DNA of 64,000 nucleotides from Enterobacter sp. BIGb0383. GTDB lineage: Bacteria; Pseudomonadota; Gammaproteobacteria; Enterobacterales; Enterobacteriaceae. This document shows, in pieces, positions 31,666-41,889 of this stretch. The first letter of the stretch is position 1, and every line of letters begins with the position of its first letter. The notes below the pieces were generated by a model. That model saw only the letters and a list, made by a program, of their open reading frames with translations, made no database searches and was not told the origin of the DNA. Both the position numbers and the translations under genes were made by a program. The DNA is taken from contig NZ_RJKQ01000002.1 of NCBI RefSeq assembly GCF_003751845.1, positions 992,001-1,056,000 on the forward strand, written 5' to 3'.

Positions 31666-33324
31666 ATGATACCGCACGTGATAGTCATGAAGGTTTCTTT
31701 CCAGATTAAATTATTTGTTTCCCTGGTGGCTTTTTTCTCAGGATTGTTTGCATTGCTTGGCGGGTATTATTATTTCGATGTTAATCGCCAGCTTTATCAG
31801 GAAATGAGCACCCGCGCCAGAATACAGGCTGAAGAAATTGCGTTAATTCCTACGCTACGGCGAACCGTGGCCGAAAAAGATATCGCGGCGATCAAACCCT
31901 TTATGCAAAAACTGGCCTCCCGCAGCGACGCCAGTTTTATGGTGGTGGGTGATAATAAAGGCCACCACCTGTTCCACTCGGTGTTTGAAGACAGGGTCGG
32001 TACGACCCTGGTGGGCGGTGATAATCAGGCGGTGCTGGCCGGAGAAAGCACCGTCACGATCCGCCAGGGTGGGCTGGGCATCTCCCTGCGCAGCAAAGCG
32101 CCCATTTTTGATGACGCGGGCAAGGTGGTCGGCATTGTCTCGGTGGGCTATCTCACCAGCTATCTCGATACCATCACCTTCGGCAAGGTGCTCAATATTT
32201 TGATCGCCGCGGTGCTGCTGCTGATCGCGCTGTTTGTCTTCTCCTGGTTCTTCACCCGCAGCATTAAGAAGCAGATCTTTTCGCTGGAGCCACGGGAAAT
32301 TGGCCTGCTGGTCCGTCAGCAGAAAGCCATGATGGAGTCGATCTACGAAGGGGTGATCGCCATTGATGCCGGAATGCGAATCAGCGTGATTAACCAGGCG
32401 GCCAGGGCGCTACTCGGGCTTAATCAGCCCACGCGAGCGCTGCGCGGATTGCCGATTGGCGAAGTGATCGCCCCGGTGCCCTTTTTCACCCAGGCGACGA
32501 TGCTGGCTAAAGATACCCACGACGAAATCTGCCGCTTTAACCAGCTGACGGTGATCGCCAGCCGGGTCAGAATCAGGCTCGAAGACTCACTGCAGGGTTG
32601 GGTGATCACCTTTCGCGATCGCAACGAGATAGACTCCCTCAGCGCCCAGCTAAGTCAGGTCAAACGCTATGTCGATAACCTGCGCATTATGCGCCACGAG
32701 CAGCTTAACCGGATGACCACCCTTTCCGGCCTCCTGCATATGGGCCACTACGATGAAGCCATTCGTTATATTCAGGCCCAGTCGGAGCACGCCCAGGAGC
32801 TGCTGGACTTTATCTCTTCCCGCTTCAGCTCTCCCACCCTCTGCGGCCTGCTGCTGGGCAAGACTGCCCGCGCCCGGGAGAAAGGCGTCGAGCTGGCATT
32901 TGACCCGGCCTGCCAGATGGATCAGCCGCTGGCCACGCTGGCCGAAGCGGAACTGATTTCGATTATTGGTAACCTGCTCGATAACGCCATTGAGGCGACC
33001 CAGCGTGCGGTTACCCCACACCTGCCCGTCGAGGTGCTGATCCTGCGAAACGATCGCGAACTGATTATCGAGGTTGCCGATCGGGGCGTCGGCATTGATC
33101 CGGCAATCCGCGAGCGCATTTTCGAACGCGGCATCACCACCAAAACCCGTGGCGATCATGGGATTGGCCTCTATCTGATCGCCAGCTATGTGAGCCAGGC
33201 CGGTGGAACGGTGGAGGTCAGCGACAATCTGCCGAAGGGCACCATTTTTTCGTTATTTATCCCCGCGCAAGGAAACGTCAGACGTTCTCCTCTGGCGCTG
33301 CAGGAGGCGCACTATGCACCATGA
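31666..33324 (+). CDS. citrate sensor histidine kinase, CitA/DpiB family
   Basis: It is 552 residues from the first ATG; an ATG at 31687 (MKVSFQIKL) is a plausible alternative and neither has a strong ribosome site. The architecture is a membrane segment (about 12-34), a periplasmic PAS-like citrate domain (35-175), a second membrane segment (175-198), a cytoplasmic PAS domain and a kinase. The H-box is MRHEQLNRMTTLSGLL near 343, with GNLLDNAIEAT, ADRGVGID and GDHGIGLYL as ATP motifs. In the citrate pocket His104, Arg142 and Lys144 match the known CitA ligands, but the expected Arg is His101. It overlaps the regulator gene by 11 bases. Confidence 0.92.
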   Translation: MIPHVIVMKVSFQIKLFVSLVAFFSGLFALLGGYYYFDVNRQLYQEMSTRARIQAEEIALIPTLRRTVAEKDIAAIKPFMQKLASRSDASFMVVGDNKGHHLFHSVFEDRVGTTLVGGDNQAVLAGESTVTIRQGGLGISLRSKAPIFDDAGKVVGIVSVGYLTSYLDTITFGKVLNILIAAVLLLIALFVFSWFFTRSIKKQIFSLEPREIGLLVRQQKAMMESIYEGVIAIDAGMRISVINQAARALLGLNQPTRALRGLPIGEVIAPVPFFTQATMLAKDTHDEICRFNQLTVIASRVRIRLEDSLQGWVITFRDRNEIDSLSAQLSQVKRYVDNLRIMRHEQLNRMTTLSGLLHMGHYDEAIRYIQAQSEHAQELLDFISSRFSSPTLCGLLLGKTARAREKGVELAFDPACQMDQPLATLAEAELISIIGNLLDNAIEATQRAVTPHLPVEVLILRNDRELIIEVADRGVGIDPAIRERIFERGITTKTRGDHGIGLYLIASYVSQAGGTVEVSDNLPKGTIFSLFIPAQGNVRRSPLALQEAHYAP

Positions 33325-34015
33325 ATTTATTGATGTGTTGATTGTAGAGGATGAGAGTGAGCTGGCGCAGCTACACGCTGAGCTTGTCGGCAAGCATCCA
33401 CGCCTCAGGCTGGCGGGCATCGCCTCGACGCTTGCCCAGGCGCAGCAGTTGCTTGACGAGCTGCATCCGCAGCTGGTGCTGCTGGATAACTACCTGCCGG
33501 ACGGCAAGGGTATCACCCTGATTAGCGACCCGCTGCTGGTCCGCGCCAACTGCTCGGTTATCTTTATTACCGCCGCCAGCGATATGGACACCTGCAGCCT
33601 GGCGATCCGCAACGGGGCGTTTGATTACATCCTGAAACCCGTCTCCTGGAAGCGGCTGAGCCAGTCGCTGGAACGCTTTGTACAGTTCAATGAGCAACAG
33701 CGGGTGTGGAAATTTGTCGACCAGCAAAACGTCGATTCCCTCTATCAGCTTCAGGCGAGGAATTACCGACTGGATAACGGCAGTAAAGGAATAGAAGAAA
33801 AAACGCTGACGCTGGTACGTAACCTGTTTACCGACTGCGATAAACAGGGTTACTCGGTAGATGAGGTGGTGAGCGAAACCGGGCTGAGTAAAACCACCAC
33901 CCGTCGCTATCTGGAACACTGCGTGGAAACGGGTTTTCTCGATGTCGAGATGCTGTACGGCAAAATTGGTCATCCGCGCCGGATGTACCGACGGGCGGAG
34001 CAGGCGGCATCCTGA
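33314..34015 (+). CDS. citrate response regulator, CitB/DpiA family
   Basis: It is 233 residues from the ATG at 33314, which has a strong AGGAGG seven bases upstream inside the end of the kinase gene. A longer upstream frame is rejected. The receiver domain has the acidic pair in VEDE (11-14), the phosphorylation site Asp58 in LVLLDNYLPDGKG, Thr86 and Lys108 (DYILKPV). The C-terminal helix-turn-helix is SVDEVVSETGLSKTTTRRYLEHCV near 190. It very probably activates the divergent carrier-citCDEFXG operon. Confidence 0.92.
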   Translation: MHHEFIDVLIVEDESELAQLHAELVGKHPRLRLAGIASTLAQAQQLLDELHPQLVLLDNYLPDGKGITLISDPLLVRANCSVIFITAASDMDTCSLAIRNGAFDYILKPVSWKRLSQSLERFVQFNEQQRVWKFVDQQNVDSLYQLQARNYRLDNGSKGIEEKTLTLVRNLFTDCDKQGYSVDEVVSETGLSKTTTRRYLEHCVETGFLDVEMLYGKIGHPRRMYRRAEQAAS

Positions 34016-34056
34016 AACCTGTCCTCCCTGTTCTGCGTCGAAAGGGAGGACCGCAG
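34016..34056. terminator. hairpin between the cit regulator gene and djlA
   Basis: GTCCTCCCT (34021-34029) pairs with AGGGAGGAC (34043-34051), extended by CCTG/CAGG outside. It lies between convergent genes. There is no clear T tract, so termination efficiency is uncertain. Confidence 0.5.
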
Positions 34057-34057
34057 G

Positions 34058-34873
34058 TTACTTAATTCCTTTATGCTCTTTAATCAGCTCGTACGCCTTT
34101 TGAATATCCTGCGCTTTCTGCTTGGCCATCTCCATCATCTCCGGCGGCAGGCCTTTCGCCACCAGCTTATCAGGATGGTGCTCCGCCATCAGCTTGCGCC
34201 AGGCGCGCTTAATGGTCAGCGCATCGTCGTCAGGCTTCACGCCCAGCACATTGCAGGCATCTTCCAGCGTCGGCCCACGCGGTGGCTGCTGCCAGCCGCC
34301 GCCCGCAGAGTGCTGATGGTTGCCGCCGCCAAACTGCGCGCCGCCCTGCATCATGCGCAGGTATTGATCGAACTGGCCGCGTGAAATACCCAGTTCTTCG
34401 GCGATGACATACAGCACCTCGCGCTCGTTCGGGTGCAGCGAGCCGTCGGCAAAGGCCGCCTGGATCTGAATTTCCAGAAACATCCTAATCAAATCGATAC
34501 GGCCAAAACAGACGCTGCGCAGCTGGCGCATCTTGTCACGCAGCGGATAATTATCCGCCTTGCCGGCACGAAAAGCCTGCTGTGCTGCGGACCGGGACTC
34601 GCCGTGCAGGTTCATCCGGTCCATTAACCGACTGGCGGCATGAATATCCGCTTCGGTTACGCGCCCTTTTGATTTGGTCAGATGCCCCATCACCTCAAAG
34701 GTGGTGATAAAGAACAAGGACTGTCGTTCCCGCTGCCCGGCAAACCCATTTAGCCGACGGTTGCGAGCCGTATCAAACATATGACCGACGATCAGGCCAA
34801 GTACCGCGCCCCAGAAGCCACCGCCCATCATTACTGCGACCGCAACGCCAATTACTTTTCCCCAATACTGCAT
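34058..34873 (-). CDS. djlA: co-chaperone DjlA
   Basis: Membrane-anchored DnaJ-type partner of DnaK, linked in E. coli to the Rcs envelope stress system. It is 271 residues, the E. coli length. One N-terminal membrane segment (about residues 6-28) has [15 protein letters not shown] glycine spacing. The central TerB-like region contains [29 protein letters not shown]. The C-terminal J domain has the HPD motif in AEHHPDKLV near 235. It is divergent from lptD. Confidence 0.96.
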   Translation of the reverse strand: MQYWGKVIGVAVAVMMGGGFWGAVLGLIVGHMFDTARNRRLNGFAGQRERQSLFFITTFEVMGHLTKSKGRVTEADIHAASRLMDRMNLHGESRSAAQQAFRAGKADNYPLRDKMRQLRSVCFGRIDLIRMFLEIQIQAAFADGSLHPNEREVLYVIAEELGISRGQFDQYLRMMQGGAQFGGGNHQHSAGGGWQQPPRGPTLEDACNVLGVKPDDDALTIKRAWRKLMAEHHPDKLVAKGLPPEMMEMAKQKAQDIQKAYELIKEHKGIK

Positions 34874-35056
34874 ATACTCCCCAAATCGTCATGCCACCGG
34901 CTAAAATATCGATTATCATACCCGTCATTGTATGCCGTGCCTAACCTCCCGGGCACGAAAGCGGGCAGGATAAAAACTGGCGCTGTGCAGATGAGTACGT
35001 TAGGCTGGCTCTTCGCCAGCGCATTGCCACAGATGACGGAACAACAAATACAACGT

Positions 35057-37453
35057 ATGAAAAAACGTATTCCCACCCTTCTGGCCACCATGATCGCCAG
35101 CGCCCTCTATAGTCAGCAGGGACTGGCGGCCGATCTTGCCTCGCAGTGCATGCTGGGCGTCCCGAGCTATAACCGTCCGCTGGTGGAAGGTGACACCAAC
35201 AACCAGCCGGTGACGATTAACGCCGATCATGCCAAAGGCGACTACCCTGACAACGCCGTTTTCTCCGGCAATGTTGATATCAATCAGGCCAATAGTCGAC
35301 TGCGCGCGGATGAAGTTCAACTGCACCAGAAGCAGGTGGAAGGCATCGCCGAACCGGTACGTACCGTTGATGCCTTAGGTAATGTGCACTATGACGATAA
35401 TCAGGTCATTCTGAAAGGTCCGAAAGCGTGGTCGAATCTGAACACCAAAGACACTAACGTCTGGGAAGGTGATTATCAGATGGTGGGACGTCAGGGCCGC
35501 GGCAATGCCGACCTGATGAAACAGCGCGGCGAGAACCGCTATACCATTCTGGAGAACGGGACCTTTACCTCCTGCCTGCCGGGTTCCAATACCTGGAGCG
35601 TGGTCGGCAGTGAAGTGATCCACGATCGCGAAGAGCAGGTTGCCGAAATCTGGAACGCCCGCTTTAAGCTTGGGCCAGTGCCTATCTTCTATAGCCCCTA
35701 TTTACAGCTGCCGGTGGGCGATAAGCGACGTTCAGGCTTCCTGATCCCCAACGCCAAATACAGTACCAACAACTATTTTGAATTTTCGCTGCCGTATTAC
35801 TGGAATATTGCGCCTAACTTCGATGCCACCCTCACGCCGCACTATATCCATAAGCGTGGCAACGTGCAGTGGCAGAACGAATTCCGCTATTTAACAGGTG
35901 CCGGCACGGGCCTGGTAGAGTTTGACTACCTGCCGTCAGATGATGTCTATGCCGACGCGAACCCGGGTCAGAGCGACCGTCACCGCTGGCTGTTCTACTG
36001 GAACCACGGCGGCGTTATGGACCAGGTCTGGCGCTTCAATATTGATTACACCAAGGTTAGCGATCAAACCTACTTCAATGATTTCACCTCGAAATACGGC
36101 TCCAGCACCGACGGCTATGCCACGCAGATTTTCAGCGCGGGCTATGCGGTAGAAAACTTCGATGCCACAATATCCAGCCGCCAGTTCCAGGTATTTAACA
36201 GCGCGTCCAGCAACTCCTATGCCGCCCAGCCCCAGCTGGATGTGAACTACTACAAGCAGGATCTCGGTCCGTTTGACGCGCGCGTTTATGGACAGGCCGT
36301 GCGTTTTGTGAATACCAATAGCAGCCTGCCGGAAGCCACGCGTTTACATCTGGAACCGACCCTGTCCCTGCCGGTGTCGAACGCCTGGTCCAGCCTGAAT
36401 ACCGAAGTCAAAATGCTGGCAACTCACTACCAGCAGGATAACCTTGAGAGCTACCGCACCTACGCACAGACACGCTACAACCTCTACGGCGGTAACGACA
36501 CATTGCGCACGCTGAATTCGGCAAACAAGATGAAAAGCAGCGTTGACCGCGTGATGCCACAGCTGAAAGTCGACGGTAAGCTGATTTTCGAGCGCGATTT
36601 GGACCTGGCCCAGGGCTACTCGCAGACCCTGGAACCGCGTGCACAGTACCTGTACGTGCCTTATCGCGACCAGAGCGGCATCAACAACTACGACTCCGCG
36701 CTGCTGCAATCCGACTACAGTGGACTGTTCCGCGAGCGCACCTACGGCGGTCTGGATCGCGTCGCCTCCGCCAACCAGGTCACCACCGGGCTGACCTCGC
36801 GAATTTATGATCAGGCTGCAGTTGAACGTTTTAACGTTTCTGTGGGTCAAATCTACTACTTCACCGAATCCCGAACCGGTGATGACAGTATTAACAGGGA
36901 AAAAGACAACCAGACCGGTTCGCTATTGTGGGCGGGTGATACTTACTGGCGCATCTCTGACCGTTGGGGCCTGCGCGGTGGGCTGCAGTATGATACCCGC
37001 CTCGACAGCGTCGCGACCGGCAGCAGCAGCATTGAGTATCGCCGCGATTCAGATAGCATCCTGCAGCTGAATTACCGCTATGCCAGCCCGGAATACGTGC
37101 AGGCAACGCTCCCGTCCTATGCGAACGTGGAGCAGTATAAAGACGGTATTTCGCAGGCGGGCGCGGTTGCCAGCTGGCCGATCGTCGATCGCTGGTCGGT
37201 TGTCGGAGCCTACTATTACGACACCAAAACCAACAAGCCGGCAAACCAGATGCTGGGCGTGCAGTATAACTCCTGCTGCTACGCTATCCGCGTTGGCTAT
37301 GAGCGTAAGATTAACGGTTGGCTCAATGACCAAAGTAAATATGACAAAACCATCGGCTTTAACATTGAACTACGTGGCCTGAGTTCCAACTATGGCCTGG
37401 GCACCCAGCAAATGCTGCGTTCCAACATTTTGCCTTATAGTAGCTCTCTGTAA
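35057..37453 (+). CDS. lptD: LPS-assembly outer-membrane protein LptD
   Basis: Outer-membrane beta-barrel that with LptE places lipopolysaccharide on the cell surface. From the ATG at 35057 ([21 protein letters not shown]) it has 798 residues (E. coli 784) and a signal peptide ending GLAA. The 92 further codons upstream that stay open are rejected. The N-terminal OstA jelly-roll is followed by a large barrel. The four disulphide cysteines are seen in ASQCMLG, TSCLPG and NSCCYAI. surA follows on the same strand. Confidence 0.97.
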   Translation: MKKRIPTLLATMIASALYSQQGLAADLASQCMLGVPSYNRPLVEGDTNNQPVTINADHAKGDYPDNAVFSGNVDINQANSRLRADEVQLHQKQVEGIAEPVRTVDALGNVHYDDNQVILKGPKAWSNLNTKDTNVWEGDYQMVGRQGRGNADLMKQRGENRYTILENGTFTSCLPGSNTWSVVGSEVIHDREEQVAEIWNARFKLGPVPIFYSPYLQLPVGDKRRSGFLIPNAKYSTNNYFEFSLPYYWNIAPNFDATLTPHYIHKRGNVQWQNEFRYLTGAGTGLVEFDYLPSDDVYADANPGQSDRHRWLFYWNHGGVMDQVWRFNIDYTKVSDQTYFNDFTSKYGSSTDGYATQIFSAGYAVENFDATISSRQFQVFNSASSNSYAAQPQLDVNYYKQDLGPFDARVYGQAVRFVNTNSSLPEATRLHLEPTLSLPVSNAWSSLNTEVKMLATHYQQDNLESYRTYAQTRYNLYGGNDTLRTLNSANKMKSSVDRVMPQLKVDGKLIFERDLDLAQGYSQTLEPRAQYLYVPYRDQSGINNYDSALLQSDYSGLFRERTYGGLDRVASANQVTTGLTSRIYDQAAVERFNVSVGQIYYFTESRTGDDSINREKDNQTGSLLWAGDTYWRISDRWGLRGGLQYDTRLDSVATGSSSIEYRRDSDSILQLNYRYASPEYVQATLPSYANVEQYKDGISQAGAVASWPIVDRWSVVGAYYYDTKTNKPANQMLGVQYNSCCYAIRVGYERKINGWLNDQSKYDKTIGFNIELRGLSSNYGLGTQQMLRSNILPYSSSL

Positions 37454-37506
37454 TGCAGTTGATTCAAAACGAAACCCGCATCGCGGTTAATGGAAATGGA
37501 AAAGGT

Positions 37507-38799
37507 ATGAAGAACTGGAAAACGCTGCTTCCTGGTATCGCTTTAATCTTTGTCGCGCATACCAGCTTCGCTGCTCCGCAGGTTGTCGATAAAGTCGCAG
37601 CCGTCGTCAACAATGGTGTAGTCCTTGAAAGCGACGTTGATGGTTTAATGCAGTCGGTAAAGCTGAATTCCGGTCAGTCAGGTCAGCAGCTTCCTGATGA
37701 TGCCACGCTGCGCCATCAGATCCTTGAACGTTTGATTATGGATCAGATTGTCCTGCAGATGGGCCAGAAAATGGGCGTACAGGTCACCGATGAGCAGGTC
37801 GATCAGGCGATTGCCAACATCGCCCAGCAGAACAATATGACCCTCGATCAGATGCGCAGCCGCCTGGCCTACGATGGCCTGAGCTACAGCACCTATCGCG
37901 GTCAGATCCGCAAAGAGATGCTGATCTCCGAAGTCCGTAATAACGAAGTGCGTCGCCGCGTCACGATCCTCCCGCAGGAAGTCGACGCGCTGGCGCAGCA
38001 GGTAGGCAACCAGAATGATGCCAGCACCGAGCTGAATCTGAGCCACATCCTGCTGCCGCTGCCGGAAAACCCGACCTCAGAGCAGGTTAGCGAAGTGGCT
38101 AATCAGGCTAACGCGATTATTGCCCAGGCGCGCAACGGCGACGACTTCGGCAAGCTGGCGATTGCCTACTCTGCCGATCAGCAGGCCCTGAAGGGCGGCC
38201 AGATGGGCTGGGGCCGTATTCAGGAGCTGCCGTCTATTTTCGGCCAGGCGCTGAGCACGGCGAAGAAAGGCGATATCGTGGGTCCGATCCGCTCCGGCGT
38301 CGGTTTCCACATCCTTAAAGTTAACGATCTGCGCGGCCAGAGCCAGACCATGTCGGTGACTGAAGTTCACGCCCGCCATATTCTGCTCAAGCCGTCACCG
38401 ATCATGTCTGACGATCAGGCCCGCATGAAGCTGGAGCAGATCGCCGCCGATATTAAGACCGGGAAAACCACGTTTGCCAATGCGGCTAAAGAGTTCTCCC
38501 AGGATCCGGGTTCTGCAAACCAGGGCGGTGACCTGGGTTGGGCAACCCCGACCGTCTACGATCCGGCGTTCCGCGATGCCATCCTGAAGCTGAACAAAGG
38601 CCAGACCAGCGGTCCGGTTCACTCCTCCTTCGGCTGGCACTTAATTGAGCTGCTGGACACCCGCAACGTCGATAAGACCGATGCGGCGCAGAAAGATCGT
38701 GCCTATCGCATGCTGATGAACCGCAAGTTCTCTGAAGAAGCGGCCGTCTGGATGCAGGAACAGCGCGCCAGCGCCTATGTGAAGGTGCTGAGCAACTAA
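37507..38799 (+). CDS. surA: periplasmic chaperone/peptidyl-prolyl isomerase SurA
   Basis: Main chaperone for outer-membrane proteins crossing the periplasm. The ATG at 37507 ([14 protein letters not shown]) gives 430 residues (E. coli 428) with a signal peptide ending [15 protein letters not shown]. The 18 codons that stay open upstream are not family sequence. Two parvulin domains lie near 175-275 ([12 protein letters not shown]) and 285-385 ([13 protein letters not shown]). The stop is directly adjacent to the pdxA start. Confidence 0.97.
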   Translation: MKNWKTLLPGIALIFVAHTSFAAPQVVDKVAAVVNNGVVLESDVDGLMQSVKLNSGQSGQQLPDDATLRHQILERLIMDQIVLQMGQKMGVQVTDEQVDQAIANIAQQNNMTLDQMRSRLAYDGLSYSTYRGQIRKEMLISEVRNNEVRRRVTILPQEVDALAQQVGNQNDASTELNLSHILLPLPENPTSEQVSEVANQANAIIAQARNGDDFGKLAIAYSADQQALKGGQMGWGRIQELPSIFGQALSTAKKGDIVGPIRSGVGFHILKVNDLRGQSQTMSVTEVHARHILLKPSPIMSDDQARMKLEQIAADIKTGKTTFANAAKEFSQDPGSANQGGDLGWATPTVYDPAFRDAILKLNKGQTSGPVHSSFGWHLIELLDTRNVDKTDAAQKDRAYRMLMNRKFSEEAAVWMQEQRASAYVKVLSN

Positions 38800-39792
38800 A
38801 TGGCAGCCCCTGCACAGCGTCTTATCCTGACCCCCGGCGAACCCGCCGGGATTGGTCCGGACCTGGTTATCCAGCTTGCCCAGCGTGACTGGCCGGTTGA
38901 GCTGGTTGTCTGTGCAGATGCCACGCTATTACAGGAGCGGGCGGCAATGCTCGCCCTGCCCCTGTCGCTTATCCCTTATGATGCAACGCGCCCTGCGCAG
39001 CCTCAGCGTGCCGGGACCCTCACCCTGCTCTCTCAGCCACTTTATGCTCCGGTAACGCCCGGCGTACTCTGCGTCGATAACGGCCAGTACGTGGTTGATA
39101 CCCTGTCCCGCGCCTGCGATGGCTGTATGAGCGGCGAGTTTGCCGCCCTGGTCACCGGGCCGGTACATAAAGGGGTGATTAACGACGCCGGTATTCCCTT
39201 CACCGGGCATACGGAGTTTTTCGAAGCCCGCTCAGCGACGCCTAAAGTCGTGATGATGCTGGCGACCGAAGAGCTGCGGGTTGCACTCGCCACGACTCAT
39301 CTTCCTCTGAAGGATGTGGCCCGGGCGATTACCCCCGATCTGCTGCAGGAGGTCATCACCATCCTGCATCGCGATCTGCGGGAAAAGTTCGGTATTGGCG
39401 ATCCCCACGTTCTGGTATGCGGCCTTAACCCGCATGCGGGAGAAGGCGGGCATATGGGAATGGAAGAGATCGATACCATTATCCCCGTGCTGGAAAACCT
39501 GCGTACGCAGGGGATGCGACTCAGCGGTCCGCTGCCCGCAGACACCCTTTTCCAGTTGAAATACCTTGAGCACGCCGACGCGGTGCTGGCGATGTATCAC
39601 GATCAGGGCCTGCCCGTGCTAAAATACCAGGGCTTTGGTCGCGGCGTGAACATCACCCTCGGCCTGCCCTTTATTCGCACGTCCGTCGACCACGGTACCG
39701 CCCTTGAACTGGCGGGCCAGAACAAGGCGGACGTCGGCAGTTTTATTACGGCGCTTAATCTCGCCATCAAAATGATTGTTAACACTAAATGA
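38800..39792 (+). CDS. pdxA: 4-hydroxythreonine-4-phosphate dehydrogenase
   Basis: NAD-dependent step in the deoxyxylulose-dependent route to pyridoxal phosphate. It is 330 residues (E. coli 329). Metal-binding histidines lie in [22 protein letters not shown] and [15 protein letters not shown]. It starts the base after the surA stop and overlaps rsmA by four bases, so translation of surA-pdxA-rsmA is closely coupled. Confidence 0.97.
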   Translation: MAAPAQRLILTPGEPAGIGPDLVIQLAQRDWPVELVVCADATLLQERAAMLALPLSLIPYDATRPAQPQRAGTLTLLSQPLYAPVTPGVLCVDNGQYVVDTLSRACDGCMSGEFAALVTGPVHKGVINDAGIPFTGHTEFFEARSATPKVVMMLATEELRVALATTHLPLKDVARAITPDLLQEVITILHRDLREKFGIGDPHVLVCGLNPHAGEGGHMGMEEIDTIIPVLENLRTQGMRLSGPLPADTLFQLKYLEHADAVLAMYHDQGLPVLKYQGFGRGVNITLGLPFIRTSVDHGTALELAGQNKADVGSFITALNLAIKMIVNTK

Positions 39793-40610
39793 ATAATCGA
39801 GTCCATCAGGGCCACTTAGCCCGTAAACGTTTCGGGCAAAACTTCCTCAACGATCAGTTTGTGATCGACAGCATTGTTTCGGCCATCAATCCGCAGAAAA
39901 ACCAGGCTATGGTTGAAATCGGCCCGGGCCTGGGCGCGCTGACCGAGCCGGTCGGCGAACGCCTCGACAAGCTGACCGTTATCGAGCTGGACCGCGACCT
40001 GGCAGCACGTCTGCAGACCCACCCGTTCCTCGCGCCTAAGCTGACCATTTATCAGCAGGATGCGATGACCATGGACTTCGGTAAGCTTTCCGAAGAGATG
40101 GGCCAGCCGCTGCGCGTCTTTGGTAACCTGCCGTACAACATCTCTACGCCGCTGATGTTCCATCTTTTCAGCTTTGCTAATGCTATCGCCGATATGCACT
40201 TTATGCTGCAGAAAGAAGTGGTCAACCGCCTGGTTGCAGGACCAGACAGTAAGGCGTATGGTCGATTAACCGTGATGGCGCAGTACTATTGCCAGGTTAT
40301 TCCGGTCCTTGAAGTGCCGCCGACGGCCTTCACGCCGGCGCCGAAAGTTGATTCTGCCGTGGTCCGCCTGGTGCCGCATGCCACCCTGCCACATCCGGTG
40401 AAAGATATCCGTGTTCTTAGCCGTCTGACCACGGAAGCGTTCAACCAGCGCCGTAAAACGATTCGTAACAGCCTCGGGAATGTGTTTACCGCCGAGGTAC
40501 TGACCGGGCTGGGTATCGACCCGGCAAAACGTGCCGAGAACGTCTCCGTCGCCCAGTATTGCCAGCTGGCAAACTACCTGGTCGACAACGCGCCGCCGAA
40601 GGAGAAATAA
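39789..40610 (+). CDS. rsmA: 16S rRNA dimethyladenosine methyltransferase
   Basis: Dimethylates A1518 and A1519 of 16S rRNA (KsgA). It is 273 residues, the E. coli length. The SAM-binding motif is [12 protein letters not shown] near residue 40 and the catalytic NLPYNIS near 113. The ATG overlaps the pdxA stop (ATGA). apaG follows after three bases. Confidence 0.97.
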   Translation: MNNRVHQGHLARKRFGQNFLNDQFVIDSIVSAINPQKNQAMVEIGPGLGALTEPVGERLDKLTVIELDRDLAARLQTHPFLAPKLTIYQQDAMTMDFGKLSEEMGQPLRVFGNLPYNISTPLMFHLFSFANAIADMHFMLQKEVVNRLVAGPDSKAYGRLTVMAQYYCQVIPVLEVPPTAFTPAPKVDSAVVRLVPHATLPHPVKDIRVLSRLTTEAFNQRRKTIRNSLGNVFTAEVLTGLGIDPAKRAENVSVAQYCQLANYLVDNAPPKEK

Positions 40611-40613
40611 CAG

Positions 40614-40991
40614 ATGATCGATTCGCCCCGAGTTTGCGTACAGGTGCAGAGCGTCTATATTGAGTCGCAGTCTTCGCCCGACGATGAGCGCTATGTTTTC
40701 GCCTACACCGTCACCATCCGCAATCTGGGGCGGACGCCCGTCCAGCTGTTGAGCCGCTACTGGCGGATCACCAACGGCAACGGTAAGGAAACCGAAGTCC
40801 AGGGAGAAGGTGTGGTCGGCGTTCAGCCCCATATCGCCCCCGGCGACGAATACCAGTACACCAGCGGCGCGGTCATTGAAACGCCGCTGGGTACCATGCA
40901 GGGCCACTACCAGATGGTCGATGACCAGGGTAATGCCTTTACGCTCGATATTCCGGTCTTCCGGCTGGCTGTCTCAACTCTAATCCATTAA
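40614..40991 (+). CDS. apaG: ApaG/Co2+-Mg2+ efflux-associated protein
   Basis: It is 125 residues with the fibronectin-III-like ApaG fold, including [19 protein letters not shown] and [11 protein letters not shown]. The molecular role is still unclear; E. coli mutants were linked to divalent-cation efflux. It sits between rsmA (3-base gap) and apaH (4-base gap), the invariant enterobacterial order. Confidence 0.96.
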   Translation: MIDSPRVCVQVQSVYIESQSSPDDERYVFAYTVTIRNLGRTPVQLLSRYWRITNGNGKETEVQGEGVVGVQPHIAPGDEYQYTSGAVIETPLGTMQGHYQMVDDQGNAFTLDIPVFRLAVSTLIH

Positions 40992-40995
40992 TCCC

Positions 40996-41853
40996 ATGTC
41001 TACCTATCTTATTGGCGATGTTCACGGTTGCTACGATGAACTGCTCGCCCTGCTGCGACAGGTCAATTTTTCGCCTGAAAACGACGAGCTGTGGCTGACG
41101 GGCGATCTCGTTGCCCGTGGTCCCGGCTCACTGGATGTGCTGCGCTTTGTGAAGTCGTTGGGCGATTGCGTGCGGATGGTGCTGGGGAATCATGACCTGC
41201 ATCTGCTGGCGGTTTATGCCGGTATTAGCCGCAATAAACCGAAAGACCGCGTGACGCCGCTGCTTGAGGCACCGGATGCGGATGACCTGCTTAACTGGCT
41301 ACGCCGTCAGCCGCTCTTACAGATCGACGAAGAGAAAAAGCTGATGATGGCCCACGCGGGCATTACGCCTCAGTGGGATCTCGCCACGACAAAAGCCTGC
41401 GCCCGCGATGTGGAAGCGGTGCTGGCCAGCGACGCCTACCCGCTGTTCCTCGATGCGATGTACGGCGACCTGCCCAATAACTGGTCGCCGGAGCTGTCAG
41501 GCCTGGCCCGACTGCGCTTTATCACCAACGTCTTTACCCGGATGCGCTACTGCTTCCCTAACGGCCAACTGGAGATGTACAGCAAAGAGTCGCCGGAGCA
41601 TGCCCCGCCGCCGCTGAAGCCGTGGTTTGCGATCCCGGGACCGGTTAGCGAAGAGTACAGTATTGCCTTCGGGCACTGGGCCTCGCTGGATGGAAAAGGC
41701 ACGCCGGAAGGCATTTACGCGCTTGATACCGGCTGCTGCTGGGGAGGCGATCTGACCTGCCTGCGCTGGGAAGATAAAACCTGGTTTGTACAACCGTCCA
41801 ACCGCCAGCAGGAAACCGACGACGGCGACCTGCTGCTCAATAGCGGTATCTAA
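40996..41853 (+). CDS. apaH: bis(5'-nucleosyl)-tetraphosphatase, symmetrical
   Basis: Hydrolyses Ap4A to two ADP and removes Np4 caps from RNA. It is 285 residues (E. coli 280). It has the metallophosphatase motifs GDVHGCYDE at residue 7, GDLVARGP near 36 and [10 protein letters not shown] near 65. It is last in the surA-pdxA-rsmA-apaGH string and is followed by a strong terminator. In E. coli the next, convergent gene is folA; here a 7.3-kb insert lies between. Confidence 0.97.
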   Translation: MSTYLIGDVHGCYDELLALLRQVNFSPENDELWLTGDLVARGPGSLDVLRFVKSLGDCVRMVLGNHDLHLLAVYAGISRNKPKDRVTPLLEAPDADDLLNWLRRQPLLQIDEEKKLMMAHAGITPQWDLATTKACARDVEAVLASDAYPLFLDAMYGDLPNNWSPELSGLARLRFITNVFTRMRYCFPNGQLEMYSKESPEHAPPPLKPWFAIPGPVSEEYSIAFGHWASLDGKGTPEGIYALDTGCCWGGDLTCLRWEDKTWFVQPSNRQQETDDGDLLLNSGI

Positions 41854-41856
41854 AAT

Positions 41857-41889
41857 AACGGCCCGTGATTTCACGGGCCGTTCTCTTTT
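41857..41889 (+). terminator. apaH terminator
   Basis: A twelve-base-pair stem, AACGGCCCGTGA (41857-41868) with TCACGGGCCGTT (41871-41882), is followed by CTCTTTT. It is convergent with the YciW-like gene, whose stop codon lies at 41888-41890, so it probably serves both directions. Confidence 0.85.

Noticed and set aside
31638-31709. A 23-codon ORF with GGGGAT before its ATG, overlapping the start of the citrate sensor gene in another frame.
   Set aside because: It could be a leader or coupling ORF, but the peptide has no regulatory codon pattern and one short frame is expected by chance.
34781-35056. A 92-codon N-terminal extension of lptD.
   Set aside because: It overlaps the divergent djlA gene and shared promoter, does not look like LptD, and would bury the signal peptide.
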